A DNA stretch of 64,000 nucleotides. It comes from an uncultured Pelagibacteraceae bacterium (GTDB lineage: Bacteria > Pseudomonadota > Alphaproteobacteria > Pelagibacterales > Pelagibacteraceae). Position numbers and translations under genes: made by a program. Within the stretch, counting starts at the first letter, position 1; each line of letters opens with the position of its first letter. The DNA lies in contig CACKNV010000001.1 of assembly GCA_902601705.1 (NCBI GenBank), positions 124,001 to 188,000 on the forward strand. Reading direction: 5' to 3'. Under the pieces are notes generated by a model. It searched no databases, was not told the DNA's origin, and worked only from the letters and a program-made list of their open reading frames with translations. Shown piece after piece: positions 55,461-64,000 of this stretch.

Positions 55461-56834
55461 TTATATTGTGCCTAGACTAAAAATATTCTCAACTGCTTTA
55501 AGCTCTTCTCTTTTAGCTAGAAATACTACAAGATCATTTTTTTCAAAGATAAAATTAGACCTTGGAATTATAACTTTATCTTTTCTTACAATTGCACCAA
55601 TTCTAATATCTTCAGGTAGATTTGAGTCTCGAATTTTTTTGTTTACTAATTCAGATTTCTCAGAGATTTTTGCTTCAATAAATTCATATTCTCCATCCAA
55701 TAATGAATACACTGTGCCTATACTTCCTCTATGTACATGTTCCATAATTCTTGAAACCGTAGTCATCCTTGGGTCGACTAGATCATCTATATTTAATGAA
55801 TCTTGTAGAAGATTGTAGTTAGTCTTATTAACTATTGCGATTGTTCTTTTTTTTAAGCCAGTCTTTTCTGCCAAAACACAAGCCATCATATTATTTTCAT
55901 CATCATTAGTTAGAGCTAAAACTGTTTCTGAACCTTCTAAATTAGCCTCTTTAAGTATTTCTTCATCTAAAGCATCGCCATTTATTACTATTGAGGAAGA
56001 TAATTCGTTTGCAATTTCTTCTGCCCTTTGTTTATTCTTTTCAATTATCTTAACTCTTACATCCTCAAAATTCTCTTCAAGCATTTTAGCTAATTGTAAA
56101 CCAATATTTCCTCCACCAATTATCAAAACATTTTTTGCAATTTTTTCTTCATGACCAAATGCTTTAAGAATCGGATTTAATTGATCGCTACTTACTACAA
56201 CATAAACATTATCATCTTCTAATATCTGATCATCTTTTTTTAAGTAAATAAATTTTTCTTTTCTCAAAGCACCTAATATATTTGCTTTAAAATCTGGAAA
56301 TTTCTCTGTTAATTTTTTTAATGGTATATTTTTTATTGGACAATTTTTTTCGATTGAAATTTCTAGCATTTTTACTTTATTTTTACCAAATGGTACATTA
56401 TCTAACGCTCCTGGAGCTTCTAACCTTCTGTATAAAGATTTAGCCACTTCACGCTCTGGAGAAATGATTACATCAATTGGAATATTTGATTTGTTGAATA
56501 GTTTACCCCATTTGCCCTCTAAAAAATCTTTTGTTCTAATACGTGCTATTTTTTTTGATACATTAAATAATGAACTAGCTAATTGACAAACAATCATGTT
56601 AGTTTCGTCATTTCTAGTAACAGCAATTATCATATCTGCTTTTTCGGCGCCGGCATTTTCTAATACAGAAGGTAAAGAAGCTCTTCCAACTATACCCTTT
56701 ACATCTTGTGCATCATTTATTTTTTTAATATCTTCTGATGATTGATCTATTATAGTAACTGAGTGACCTTGGGCAGACAGTTGTTTGCTTATCGAGAAGC
56801 CTACTTTACCGGCTCCACATATAATAATATTCAT
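55461..56834 (-). CDS. trkA: Trk potassium uptake regulatory protein TrkA
   Basis: Cytosolic nucleotide-binding gate of TrkH. 457 residues with two tandem RCK_N-RCK_C units. Seen: IICGAGKVGFSISKQLS at 3-19 and VLIGGGNIGLQLAKMLE at about 233 (both GxGxxG), TRNDETNMIVCQLA and LTNDDENNMMACVLAEK. Located between ntrX and trkH, the usual alphaproteobacterial order ntrY-ntrX-trkA. Confidence 0.95.
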   Translation of the reverse strand: MNIIICGAGKVGFSISKQLSAQGHSVTIIDQSSEDIKKINDAQDVKGIVGRASLPSVLENAGAEKADMIIAVTRNDETNMIVCQLASSLFNVSKKIARIRTKDFLEGKWGKLFNKSNIPIDVIISPEREVAKSLYRRLEAPGALDNVPFGKNKVKMLEISIEKNCPIKNIPLKKLTEKFPDFKANILGALRKEKFIYLKKDDQILEDDNVYVVVSSDQLNPILKAFGHEEKIAKNVLIIGGGNIGLQLAKMLEENFEDVRVKIIEKNKQRAEEIANELSSSIVINGDALDEEILKEANLEGSETVLALTNDDENNMMACVLAEKTGLKKRTIAIVNKTNYNLLQDSLNIDDLVDPRMTTVSRIMEHVHRGSIGTVYSLLDGEYEFIEAKISEKSELVNKKIRDSNLPEDIRIGAIVRKDKVIIPRSNFIFEKNDLVVFLAKREELKAVENIFSLGTI

Positions 56835-56836
56835 TT

Positions 56837-58204
56837 TTAATTTATTCCTTTAATTCCGAGAGATTTTAGCTTTCTATGTAAAGCAGACCTTTCCATACCT
56901 ATAAAGTCTGCAGTTTTCGAGATGTTACCGTGGTGTTTTTTTAACTGGGTTGTTAAATATTCTTTTTCGAAATGTTCTCTAGCTTCTTTTAAAGGCGATT
57001 GAAATGATTGTTCCAAGATGTTTTTATTCTCTTTTGTTTTATCAGATGAGTTAAGAACATCATCAATTATTTGATTAATTTTTTCTTTACTTTCGTTGTA
57101 AGATAATATGGTAATTCTTTCCACTAGATTTCTTAGTTCTCTAACGTTACCAGGCCAATTGTAGGTGTATAAATTATCATTTTTAATATCTATATCTGGT
57201 TTATGAACGCCGTTAATCTCTGAAAGTTTGTTTTTAAAATAATCAATTAATAAAGGAATATCCTCTGTTCTTGAGGATAATGAGTTTAATTCTATTGGCA
57301 CAACATTGAGTCGATGAAAAAGATCTTCTCTAAATTTTCCTTCATTAACTAATTCATTTAAATTTTTTGAAGTAGATGAGATAAGTCTAATATTTACATT
57401 AATATCTTTTGAGCCATTTAATCTCTTGAATTTTTGATCTATTAATACTCTCAATACATTTGCTTGGGTTTCATAGGGTATTTCTGAAACCTCATCAATT
57501 AATAAAGTGCCTTTGTTTGCTCTTTCTAAAGCACCAAAAGAAATATTTCCATCATCAAATTCCTCACCAAACAATTCTTTTTCATAAGTTTTTTCTTTTA
57601 ACAAAGCAGCATTTATAATTATAAACGGTTCTTTTTGACGTGATGAATTTTTATGAATTTTTCTTGCTACTAACTCTTTACCAGAACCTGTAGGTCCTGA
57701 AATTAATATTCTGCTATCGGATGACGATAATTTTTCTATAGTTTTTTTAACTTTAATTAAAGATGGACTTTTACCAATTAAATCAAAAGAATGAAATAAT
57801 TTATTTTCAATAATATCTTTTTCTTTTTTTAATAATGCAGATTCCAATCCTCTATTAACATAATTTAAAATTTTCTCTTTAGAGAATGGTTTTTCAATAA
57901 ATTCATAGGCGCCTAACCTAATAGCCTCTACAGCTATTTGGACAGTTGCATGACCTGAAATCATTATAACTGGCGTAAGCTTATTTTTTCTATTTACTAA
58001 TTTAAGTAGATCGATCCCATCTTTATTAGGTTTATCTAGTTTAATATCTATAATCGCAAGGTCTGGTAAACGATTATTAATTTCTATAATAGCCTGATCA
58101 TAGTTTGCTGCTGACCTTACTTTAAAATTTTGTTCCTCCAAAATATTACATATTAAAAAACGTATATCTGGATTGTCGTCAATTACTAATATTTCTTTAT
58201 GCAT
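56837..58204 (-). CDS. ntrX: Response regulator NtrX, without the sigma-54 GAFTGA loop
   Basis: Receiver-AAA+-Fis protein. 455 residues. The receiver domain has VIDDNPDIRF with phospho-acceptor Asp53 in IIDIKLDKP and a conserved Lys in IEKPFSKEK. AAA+ domain: SGPTGSGKELVARKIH, ELFGEEFDDGNISFGALERANKGTLLIDEVSEIP, WPGNVRELRNLVER. The C terminus is a Fis HTH (TADFIGMERSALHRKLKSLG). The GAFTGA sequence that contacts sigma-54 is replaced, so it should act without RpoN. Overlaps ntrY by 8 bases. Confidence 0.93.
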   Translation of the reverse strand: MHKEILVIDDNPDIRFLICNILEEQNFKVRSAANYDQAIIEINNRLPDLAIIDIKLDKPNKDGIDLLKLVNRKNKLTPVIMISGHATVQIAVEAIRLGAYEFIEKPFSKEKILNYVNRGLESALLKKEKDIIENKLFHSFDLIGKSPSLIKVKKTIEKLSSSDSRILISGPTGSGKELVARKIHKNSSRQKEPFIIINAALLKEKTYEKELFGEEFDDGNISFGALERANKGTLLIDEVSEIPYETQANVLRVLIDQKFKRLNGSKDINVNIRLISSTSKNLNELVNEGKFREDLFHRLNVVPIELNSLSSRTEDIPLLIDYFKNKLSEINGVHKPDIDIKNDNLYTYNWPGNVRELRNLVERITILSYNESKEKINQIIDDVLNSSDKTKENKNILEQSFQSPLKEAREHFEKEYLTTQLKKHHGNISKTADFIGMERSALHRKLKSLGIKGIN

Positions 58205-59978
58205 ATTTAGGTAGTGAAATTCTGACTATTGCCCCTTTTTTATTTTTTTTGTTTTTAATTGAGAATTTTCCTGAATGCTCATTTATAATTTTCGTTACTA
58301 TAGGTAAACCCAATCCCGTTCCTGTTGTTTTTGTAGTGAAATAAGGCGTCATTGCTTTCTTGGCGTCTGTAATACCTTTGCCGTTATCAATAATTAATAT
58401 GTCTATATAGTCATTATTATCAACTATTTCTATGTCAATATTTCCTTTAAAATTAGCCTCTTTTTGAGATTGTTCTAACAATGATTCTTCCGAATTTTTA
58501 ATAAGATTAATAAAGACTCTGTTTAATTGATCGATGTCTCCATTTATAAATATATTTTTAGATTGTTTGTTAAAATTAATTGAATTCTTTGAAGATAATT
58601 TTATAAAATCTAATGATTTATTGATTAATTTAATTATGTCAATTTTTTTAAGTATGGGTGCAGGCATTCTCGCAAAATTTGAAAATTCATTAACTAACTT
58701 TTCAATATCTTTTATCTGTCTATTAATAGTTTCTAAATATTTTTCAAAATTTTTACTATCGTTTGTTAATTTACTTTTGTATTTTTCACGCAGACTATCT
58801 ATTGAAAGTTGAATCGGAGTTAAAGGATTTTTTATCTCATGAGCTAATTTTCTGGCTACGCTTTCCCAAGCCTCATACCTCTCATTTATTAATAGTTTAT
58901 CTTGTTGCTCCTTGAGTCTTTCGATCATCAAATTAAAGTTTTGATTTAACTGCTTAAATTCCTCATCAGTTTCTAGTGCTTCAGGAACTTTTACATCTAA
59001 ATTACCTCTACTTATAGAATCAGAAGCACCAATCAAATTAATAATTGGTTTAGTCAATCTTGAAGCAAATGTAATGGCAATAGAGGTGGATAAAAATAAT
59101 AATAAAGTAACTACAATTATATAAATAATTGCAAAAGTAACTTTTATGCCAGTTTGACTGTTTTCTATGGAGTAATAAAAACTTACAGCTTGTTCTGTTT
59201 CATTAAGATATCTTAAAATTTCAGGATCAATATTTCTTGATATATATAAATACGTATCAACTAAGGAAGTTAATTTAGTCATTACAGTAGTTTTATTTTC
59301 TAAACTTCCTGAAATAAAAACTGGTTTTCCCTCTAATGCTTGATCATAATTTTCATCAGCGGGTATAATAAATTCCTCGGTAATATCCCTTACATCAGAT
59401 AACAATATATTGCCTAAGCTATCAATTAAATAAATGTCATCAATTCTTCTTAAAATTTTTTCCGATCTCATTATTTGTTTAAATCGATTAGGGTTTGAAT
59501 AGTAAAATGTAGAAGCACGATTTAAACCAACGCTCATTAAAATCACATCAGATAAAACATTTTCTTTGCTTTCTTCTAAATAATTTTTTGCAACATCATA
59601 TGAATTATTTACAGCGTTTGTAATTTGTTTATCGAAATATTTTTGTATACCAAAATTAAAAATAAATAATGAAAAAATCGCAACAATCAAAGATGGTATG
59701 ACTGTAAATAAGGAGAAAACAGAAATATATTTTAAATTTGTTTGTGATCCTTTTTTATTTTTTTTTCCAGTATAATAAAATCTGTAAAAATTTCTAAAAA
59801 TCAGTGTAAAAAAAACAAATAACAAGAAAATGTCGATAATTAATAATGTTTGTAAATTTTTATCAGTTAAAGGGATAAAACCCTCATTTATGAAAGTAAG
59901 AAATGTAGTAATCCCCATAAAAATACATAAAAATGAAGATAAAATAATCCAATTAAAATTTTTTATTATCCTAAACAT
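58197..59978 (-). CDS. ntrY: Sensor histidine kinase NtrY, PAS-less
   Basis: Membrane histidine kinase partner of NtrX. 593 residues against about 720-780 in typical NtrY. Seen: three N-terminal helices (about 8-30, 45-62, 84-108), a periplasmic domain (about 110-278), a fourth helix (280-303), HAMP (about 300-355), His380 in VARKLAHEIKNPLTPIQLS, and the ATPase boxes NLIKNSEESLL, DNGKGI and GTGLGLPIV. The HAMP leads directly into the kinase domain, so the usual PAS is missing. Divergent from ispDF across 48 bases. Confidence 0.93.
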   Translation of the reverse strand: MFRIIKNFNWIILSSFLCIFMGITTFLTFINEGFIPLTDKNLQTLLIIDIFLLFVFFTLIFRNFYRFYYTGKKNKKGSQTNLKYISVFSLFTVIPSLIVAIFSLFIFNFGIQKYFDKQITNAVNNSYDVAKNYLEESKENVLSDVILMSVGLNRASTFYYSNPNRFKQIMRSEKILRRIDDIYLIDSLGNILLSDVRDITEEFIIPADENYDQALEGKPVFISGSLENKTTVMTKLTSLVDTYLYISRNIDPEILRYLNETEQAVSFYYSIENSQTGIKVTFAIIYIIVVTLLLFLSTSIAITFASRLTKPIINLIGASDSISRGNLDVKVPEALETDEEFKQLNQNFNLMIERLKEQQDKLLINERYEAWESVARKLAHEIKNPLTPIQLSIDSLREKYKSKLTNDSKNFEKYLETINRQIKDIEKLVNEFSNFARMPAPILKKIDIIKLINKSLDFIKLSSKNSINFNKQSKNIFINGDIDQLNRVFINLIKNSEESLLEQSQKEANFKGNIDIEIVDNNDYIDILIIDNGKGITDAKKAMTPYFTTKTTGTGLGLPIVTKIINEHSGKFSIKNKKNKKGAIVRISLPKYA

Positions 59979-60026
59979 TCCAAATAACCATTAAAAATTT
60001 ATATAAATATAATATAAGTTAATACC

Positions 60027-61172
60027 ATGAGTTTTTGTTTAATTATTCTTGCAGGAGGTAATAGCCATAGATTTCGGTCTAAAATTGGCAAAGCTTATCA
60101 AAAAATAGGGGGCAAATCATTAATAGAAATTAACCTTATTAAAGCGCGTAAATTTAAAGAAATTAAAAAGATTATTCTTGTCTATAACAAAAAAGACATC
60201 AAACGAGTCAAGTCACTAAGTCTTAAAAATGTGAAATTGATAATTGGGGGAAAAAGTAGGCAACAATCAACATTTAACGCTTTAAAGAGTTTAAAAAATC
60301 AAAAAGGGATATCTAAAGTTTTAATACATGATGTTGCTAGACCTAATTTTTCAACAAAATTATTTAGCGCTATCATAAAAAATATGAAAAATGCTAGAGC
60401 AGTAGTGCCAAAAGTTAATGTTCAAGATGCAGTCAAACAAATAATCGACTCCAGTAAAGAGGAGTATATAGTTGGGAAAAAAAGACATAATCTTTTTTTG
60501 ACTCAAACACCTCAAGCTTTCAATTTAAAAGAAATTTATCATTTGCATAAAAGTAATTTTGGTAAATATAAAGATGACGATATTTCTTTGTATATGGATC
60601 TTAATAAAGTCAAATTCATTGAAGGTGAAAAAAATAACTTTAAAATTACTGATATCTCAGATTTTGAAAATCTTAAGAATATTTATAAATTTAAACAGCG
60701 CGTTGGAATAGGATTTGATGTGCACAGATTAGTGCCAAAAAGAAAACTTTATTTAGCTGGTTTAAGAATTAAATCGAAAGTAGGTACACTAGGTCATTCA
60801 GACGGAGACCCCGTTCTTCATTCAGTAACTGATGCTATTTTAGGTGCTTGTAAAATGGGTGATATCGGTCAAATGTTTTCAGATAAAAATAAAAAAATTA
60901 AAAACATAAGATCTACAATTTTACTTCAAAAAATAATGGAGCAAATAAGATTTAAAGGTTATTTCATAAATAATATTGATATTAATATTATTACTCAAAC
61001 ACCTAAAATCAAAAATTATAAAAACAAAATGATAAATAATATTGCTAAGCTTTGTGAAATTTCAAAAGAAAAAATAAATATTAAAGGGAAAACTGCGGAA
61101 AAACTTGGTGTGATAGGTAAAGAAAAAGCAATTGCATGTGAAGTTATATGTTCGGTAATAAAATATGATTAA
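60027..61172 (+). CDS. ispDF: Bifunctional MEP pathway enzyme IspD/IspF
   Basis: Fusion of MEP cytidylyltransferase (about 1-218) and MECDP synthase (about 224-381), two non-consecutive steps of isoprenoid precursor synthesis. 381 residues. IspD: ILAGGNSHRFRSKIGKAYQKI (nucleotide loop, diverged from the usual PKQ), LIHDVARP, TQTPQAF. IspF: RVGIGFDVHRL, GHSDGDPVLHSVTDAILGA with the zinc-binding His/Asp, and KGKTAEKLGVIGK. Fusion is common in alphaproteobacteria. Stop overlaps pgpA by 8 bases. Confidence 0.95.
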   Translation: MSFCLIILAGGNSHRFRSKIGKAYQKIGGKSLIEINLIKARKFKEIKKIILVYNKKDIKRVKSLSLKNVKLIIGGKSRQQSTFNALKSLKNQKGISKVLIHDVARPNFSTKLFSAIIKNMKNARAVVPKVNVQDAVKQIIDSSKEEYIVGKKRHNLFLTQTPQAFNLKEIYHLHKSNFGKYKDDDISLYMDLNKVKFIEGEKNNFKITDISDFENLKNIYKFKQRVGIGFDVHRLVPKRKLYLAGLRIKSKVGTLGHSDGDPVLHSVTDAILGACKMGDIGQMFSDKNKKIKNIRSTILLQKIMEQIRFKGYFINNIDINIITQTPKIKNYKNKMINNIAKLCEISKEKINIKGKTAEKLGVIGKEKAIACEVICSVIKYD

Positions 61173-61668
61173 AACTTTCAATTATTTATTTGTTACTTGT
61201 TTTGGTATTGGATCAATAAGATTTGCTCCTGGGACAATAACGTCTCTTATAACAACTATTTTTCTATACAGCTTATTTCATATAGTTAATTTATCAAACA
61301 ACGCTATTTTTATAATTTTATTAATAGTTTTTATTTATTCTTTTTATGCAGTGTCTGAATATATAAAATATAATGAAAACAAAGATCCTAAAGAAGTTGT
61401 TATAGATGAATTCATAGGACAATCTATCCCAATTTATCTATATGAAATAGCTCACGGAAGTTCGAAAGGATCTCATGAAGCAGTTCTATTTTATTTATAT
61501 TTTTTTATTTTGTTTAGATATTTTGATATCAAAAAGCCTTTTCCAGTCGATTTTTTTGATAAAAAATTTAAAAATAGTTTTGGAGTGATAATAGACGATG
61601 TAGTTGCTGGTTTGTATGTAGTTCTTACATTAATAATTTATATGGTAATAAAATCAAAATTTTTCTAA
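61165..61668 (+). CDS. pgpA: Phosphatidylglycerophosphatase A
   Basis: Removes the phosphate from phosphatidylglycerophosphate at the inner membrane. 167 residues, several helices. Seen: GIGSIRFAPGTITSLITTI (usual APGTxGS), VVIDEFIGQSIPIYLYE (metal-binding Asp-Glu) and FVLFRYFDIKKPFPVDFFD-like (LFRYFDIKKPFPVDFFD) followed by GVIIDDVVAGLY. Overlaps ispDF at the start and shares one base with the downstream gene. Confidence 0.92.
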   Translation: MIKTFNYLFVTCFGIGSIRFAPGTITSLITTIFLYSLFHIVNLSNNAIFIILLIVFIYSFYAVSEYIKYNENKDPKEVVIDEFIGQSIPIYLYEIAHGSSKGSHEAVLFYLYFFILFRYFDIKKPFPVDFFDKKFKNSFGVIIDDVVAGLYVVLTLIIYMVIKSKFF

Positions 61669-62138
61669 TGAGTTTAAATACAAAGATAATTTCATTAATC
61701 AAAAGAAAAAAGATGAAACTTGCGATTGCGGAATCTTGTACTGGGGGAATGTTGTCTAGCGCTATTACCTCTGTAAGCGGATCATCAAAAGTGTTTACAA
61801 TGGGATTAGTCACCTACTCAAATCAAGCCAAAATAAATATATTAAAAGTTCCTCAAAAAATAATAAAAAAATATGGCGCTGTAAGTGTTCAATGCTGTTT
61901 AGCTATGGTTAATAATTTAAATAAAATAAGCAAATCAAAAGTTTGTGTTTCAATAACAGGTATAGCCGGTCCTAAAGGTGGTTCTAAACAGAAACCAATA
62001 GGTTTAGTTTATATCGGAATTAGAGTTGGAAAAAAGGTTATTGTAAATAAATGTAACTTTAAAAATAGAGGTAGAGCTTTTATTCAAAGACTAACAGTAA
62101 AAAAATCTCTTAATCTATTATTAAAATTAATTAAATAG
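61668..62138 (+). CDS. pncC: Nicotinamide-nucleotide amidohydrolase (CinA C-terminal domain)
   Basis: Deamidates NMN to nicotinate mononucleotide, a pyridine nucleotide salvage step. 156 residues, the stand-alone CinA_C domain without the N-terminal MoCF part. Seen: LAIAESCTGGMLSSAIT with catalytic Ser, GLVTYSNQAK, YGAVSVQCC and SITGIAGPKGGSKQKPIGLVYIG. Third gene of ispDF-pgpA-cinA, a common alphaproteobacterial order. Ends 8 bases inside the opposing gene. Confidence 0.92.
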   Translation: MSLNTKIISLIKRKKMKLAIAESCTGGMLSSAITSVSGSSKVFTMGLVTYSNQAKINILKVPQKIIKKYGAVSVQCCLAMVNNLNKISKSKVCVSITGIAGPKGGSKQKPIGLVYIGIRVGKKVIVNKCNFKNRGRAFIQRLTVKKSLNLLLKLIK

Positions 62139-62442
62139 GATAACTAAATTCTGGGTTAACAATAAAATTCAGCAAATGAGCCGTAAAACTATTTAATAAT
62201 AAAAATATTCCAAAAGCGTTAAGATAAAGAATAAAAACTAAGAAATTTCTTGCTCTTTTTTTTGCTAAAAGATTTTTATTTTCAGGCACCCAATCTTTAT
62301 TTGGTGACTTAAAATCATAAGAAAACATCCAGTAAGTTATATCGCTTTCATTAGGATCGCCAGTTCTAATTTTTTTAATATATGAAGCTAAACTTTTAAA
62401 GGTAAAAATAAAAACTACTAATAAGACTGTTATAACTAACAT
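62131..62442 (-). CDS. Small two-helix membrane protein, unknown
   Basis: 103 residues, helices at about 2-20 and 70-95, joined by a hydrophilic loop (IRTGDPNESDITYWMFSYDF). No family recognised. It starts at the base shared with the Coq10-like stop, so it belongs to the lipA-coq10 transcript, and overlaps pncC by 8 bases at the 3' end. Its conserved-looking coupling supports expression. Confidence 0.7.
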   Translation of the reverse strand: MLVITVLLVVFIFTFKSLASYIKKIRTGDPNESDITYWMFSYDFKSPNKDWVPENKNLLAKKRARNFLVFILYLNAFGIFLLLNSFTAHLLNFIVNPEFSYPI

Positions 62443-62885
62443 TATTTATATAACCGCACTGCCCTTTCCTCAAAAGCTTTAGCAATTTTATTTAAACCAA
62501 GCTCGAAAGATTTTTTCATTATTCCATTTAAAACTGGATTTTTCAATTCAAAATCAATAAAAAATTCTAGTTGCGTATTATTATTTATTTCTTTGAAATG
62601 CCATTCATTTTTTAAGTGCTTTAGAGGACCATCTAAATTCGTAACAATAATTTTATCAGTTTTCTTGTGATAGGAAACATGGCTTGAAAATGTTTCATTT
62701 AAAATACTTTTACCAACTTTTAAATCACCATTAAAAGTAATTAGATCTGAACTTTCGTTCTTATCGAAAATCTTACCTTCAATGCACCAAGGGACAAATT
62801 CTGGATATTTTTCAATATCAAGAACCATTTCGACAAGTTGATCTTTTTTACAGGGAATAATTTTTTTTAGTGTTGCGGATGACAT
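62442..62885 (-). CDS. Coq10/RatA-family START-like protein
   Basis: 147 residues of the SRPBCC fold. Seen: [28 protein letters not shown] at about 12-39, the FNGDLKVGK strand and [20 protein letters not shown] at the C terminus. Homologs bind ubiquinone (Coq10) and support respiration, or act as RatA toxin in E. coli; in alphaproteobacteria next to lipA the ubiquinone-binding role is the standard annotation. Overlaps lipA by 19 bases. Confidence 0.9.
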   Translation of the reverse strand: MSSATLKKIIPCKKDQLVEMVLDIEKYPEFVPWCIEGKIFDKNESSDLITFNGDLKVGKSILNETFSSHVSYHKKTDKIIVTNLDGPLKHLKNEWHFKEINNNTQLEFFIDFELKNPVLNGIMKKSFELGLNKIAKAFEERAVRLYK

Positions 62886-63811
62886 ACAAGCTTTTTATTT
62901 CTTGCGTCTTGTAATCTTCTGAAATCTTCATCAGCGTGATATGATGACCTGGTCAATGGTGACGAAGAAACAAGTAAGAAGCCTTTTGTTTTTGCAATAT
63001 TCTCAAATTCTTTAAATTCATCCGGATGATAATATCGATCTAAAGGATGATGCTTTGCTGAAGGTTGGAGGTATTGACCTATTGTAATGAAATCAACTTC
63101 TGCTGATCTCAAATCATCCATCACTTGTATTACCTCCTCTTTTGTTTCTCCTAAGCCAACCATAATGCCTGACTTGGTAAAAACTTTTTTATTAAATACC
63201 TTTGCATTTTTAAGTAATTCTAATGAAGCAAAATATCGAGCGCCAGGTCTTACTTTTGTATAAAGTCTAGGAACTGTTTCTATATTATGATTGAAAACAT
63301 CTAAGTCTGCTGCTAAAACTTTTTTATATGCATCGCCTTTTCTTAAAAAATCAGGCGTTAGAACTTCAATAGAGGTCTCAGGATTTTTTTCTCTTGTAGC
63401 TTTAACAACTTTATAAAAATGTTCTGAACCTCCGTCTTCAAGATCGTCTCTATCAACAGATGTAATTACTACATGTTTTAAATTAAGATCTTTTACTGCA
63501 TTAGATATTTTTAATGGCTCAAAAATATCAAGTTCAGTTGGTTTACCAGTTTTTACATCACAAAATGCACAAGCTCTGGTGCATGTGTCTCCCATAATCA
63601 TAAAAGTTGCATGTTTCTTGCTCCAACATTCAGTTATATTTGGACAATTAGCTTCCTGGCAAACTGTTACAAGATTGTTTTGATTCACAATTTTTTTGGT
63701 TTGAAAGAATACTTGAGAGTCGACAATTTTAGATCTTATCCAGCCAGGTTTTTTCTTAATTGGATTAATAGGTTTGTTTACTTTCTCTGGATGTCTTGGT
63801 TTTTCACTCAT
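62867..63811 (-). CDS. lipA: Lipoyl synthase
   Basis: Radical SAM enzyme that inserts two sulfurs into protein-bound octanoyl groups. 314 residues. Seen: the auxiliary cluster [13 protein letters not shown] at about 48-60, the radical SAM motif [40 protein letters not shown], and the C-terminal [12 protein letters not shown] with the serine that ligates the auxiliary cluster. It starts at the ATGA that ends the ftsB-like gene. Confidence 0.97.
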   Translation of the reverse strand: MSEKPRHPEKVNKPINPIKKKPGWIRSKIVDSQVFFQTKKIVNQNNLVTVCQEANCPNITECWSKKHATFMIMGDTCTRACAFCDVKTGKPTELDIFEPLKISNAVKDLNLKHVVITSVDRDDLEDGGSEHFYKVVKATREKNPETSIEVLTPDFLRKGDAYKKVLAADLDVFNHNIETVPRLYTKVRPGARYFASLELLKNAKVFNKKVFTKSGIMVGLGETKEEVIQVMDDLRSAEVDFITIGQYLQPSAKHHPLDRYYHPDEFKEFENIAKTKGFLLVSSSPLTRSSYHADEDFRRLQDARNKKLVCHPQH

Positions 63812-64000
63812 TTTAATCTTATAATTATTTCGTCCTTAGTCACATAATTAAATTTCTGCCTGTACAACATATCTAAATAATCTGGATCATTTTTTTTTAC
63901 TAATTTAATTTTACGATCTAAATCTTCTAGTTTTGCTGTTAAAACTTTTTCTTCTTCAATCAATTCTTCATAAATATTTTTTTTATCAAAATATGAGATC
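63808..64000 (-). CDS. ftsB: FtsB/DivIC-like septum formation protein, 5' end outside window
   Basis: Partial gene running off the right edge; the last 63 codons are visible and end in TGA overlapping the lipA start (ATGA). Seen: a coiled coil ([20 protein letters not shown]) followed by [23 protein letters not shown], the conserved tail of FtsB/DivIC (family form ..DPDLLEExAReLLGYVxPdE..). The N-terminal membrane helix is missing from view. Role: links FtsL and FtsQ in the divisome. Confidence 0.85.
   Translation of the reverse strand, partial: ISYFDKKNIYEELIEEEKVLTAKLEDLDRKIKLVKKNDPDYLDMLYRQKFNYVTKDEIIIRLK

Noticed and set aside
62867-62885. Frameshift or mis-start between lipA and the Coq10-like gene because of the 19-base overlap
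   Set aside because: Both proteins have complete, family-length ends and overlaps of this kind are common in the window.

Overview
The window reads as one contiguous, very gene-dense stretch (about 95% coding) of a low-GC alphaproteobacterium of the SAR11 clade (Pelagibacterales). The basis is strong AT bias in every gene, very short or overlapping intergenic spaces, an alphaproteobacterial backbone order (dgt-argS-[small membrane protein]-nagZ-scpA-scpB-tatA-tatB-tatC-serS-yajC-secD-secF; ntrY-ntrX-trkA; ispDF-pgpA-cinA), and single-copy streamlined versions of the genes. I see no mobile element, prophage, CRISPR array or rRNA. No gene-free stretch exceeds 300 bases.

Layout: 1-3.1 kb is the 3' part of uvrA and a PuuD-like membrane protein. 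3.1-13.8 kb is a long leftward conserved block for protein export, chromosome condensation, muropeptide recycling and tRNA charging. 13.9-15.0 kb (rightward) holds erpA and xth. 15.0-20.5 kb (leftward) holds manC-type sugar nucleotide synthesis, ilvD and valS. 20.6-26.8 kb is a sugar or glycoside uptake cassette: a GH63/MGH1-like cytoplasmic hydrolase, two unusual MalG/MalF-like permeases and a binding protein, with a divergent MalK-like ATPase. 26.8-27.0 kb has tRNA-Cys and tRNA-Asn, followed by an XRE regulator, a DUF6134-like exported protein and cysK. 29.2-33.5 kb is the general amino acid transporter aapJQMP. 33.7-36.8 kb has zapE, a D-malate/tartrate dehydrogenase-like gene, galE and tRNA-Arg. 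36.9-40.7 kb is a FutA/FbpABC ferric iron transporter with tandem Fur-box-like operators.

41.0-53.0 kb is central carbon metabolism: a hydratase-family gene coupled to pfkA, a divergent pyk, then gapA at the end of a glycerol ABC transporter operon (glpV-S-T-P-Q-U), preceded by glpK and gpsA. Together these predict glycerol import, phosphorylation, oxidation to DHAP by a GpsA-type enzyme (no glpD is seen here) and entry into an Embden-Meyerhof route. From memory, pfk and pyk are absent from several marine Pelagibacter isolates but reported in subclade III/LD12-type relatives, so the genome may belong to an EMP-capable SAR11 lineage; this is tentative. 53-60 kb continues with TrkHA potassium uptake and NtrYX. 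60-62.1 kb (rightward) is ispDF-pgpA-pncC. 62.1-64 kb (leftward) is a small membrane protein, a Coq10/RatA-like gene, lipA and the 3' end of an ftsB-like gene.

The best candidates for something not well described are: a glycerol transporter whose two ATPases carry complementary losses of key motifs; the GH63-like hydrolase plus ABC cassette; a perfect 15-bp hairpin ending one base from a permease start codon, as part of a repeated pattern of hairpins just behind binding-protein genes; a PAS-less NtrY with an NtrX lacking GAFTGA, adjacent to potassium uptake; and a Fur-controlled divergent region with an unknown small membrane protein.
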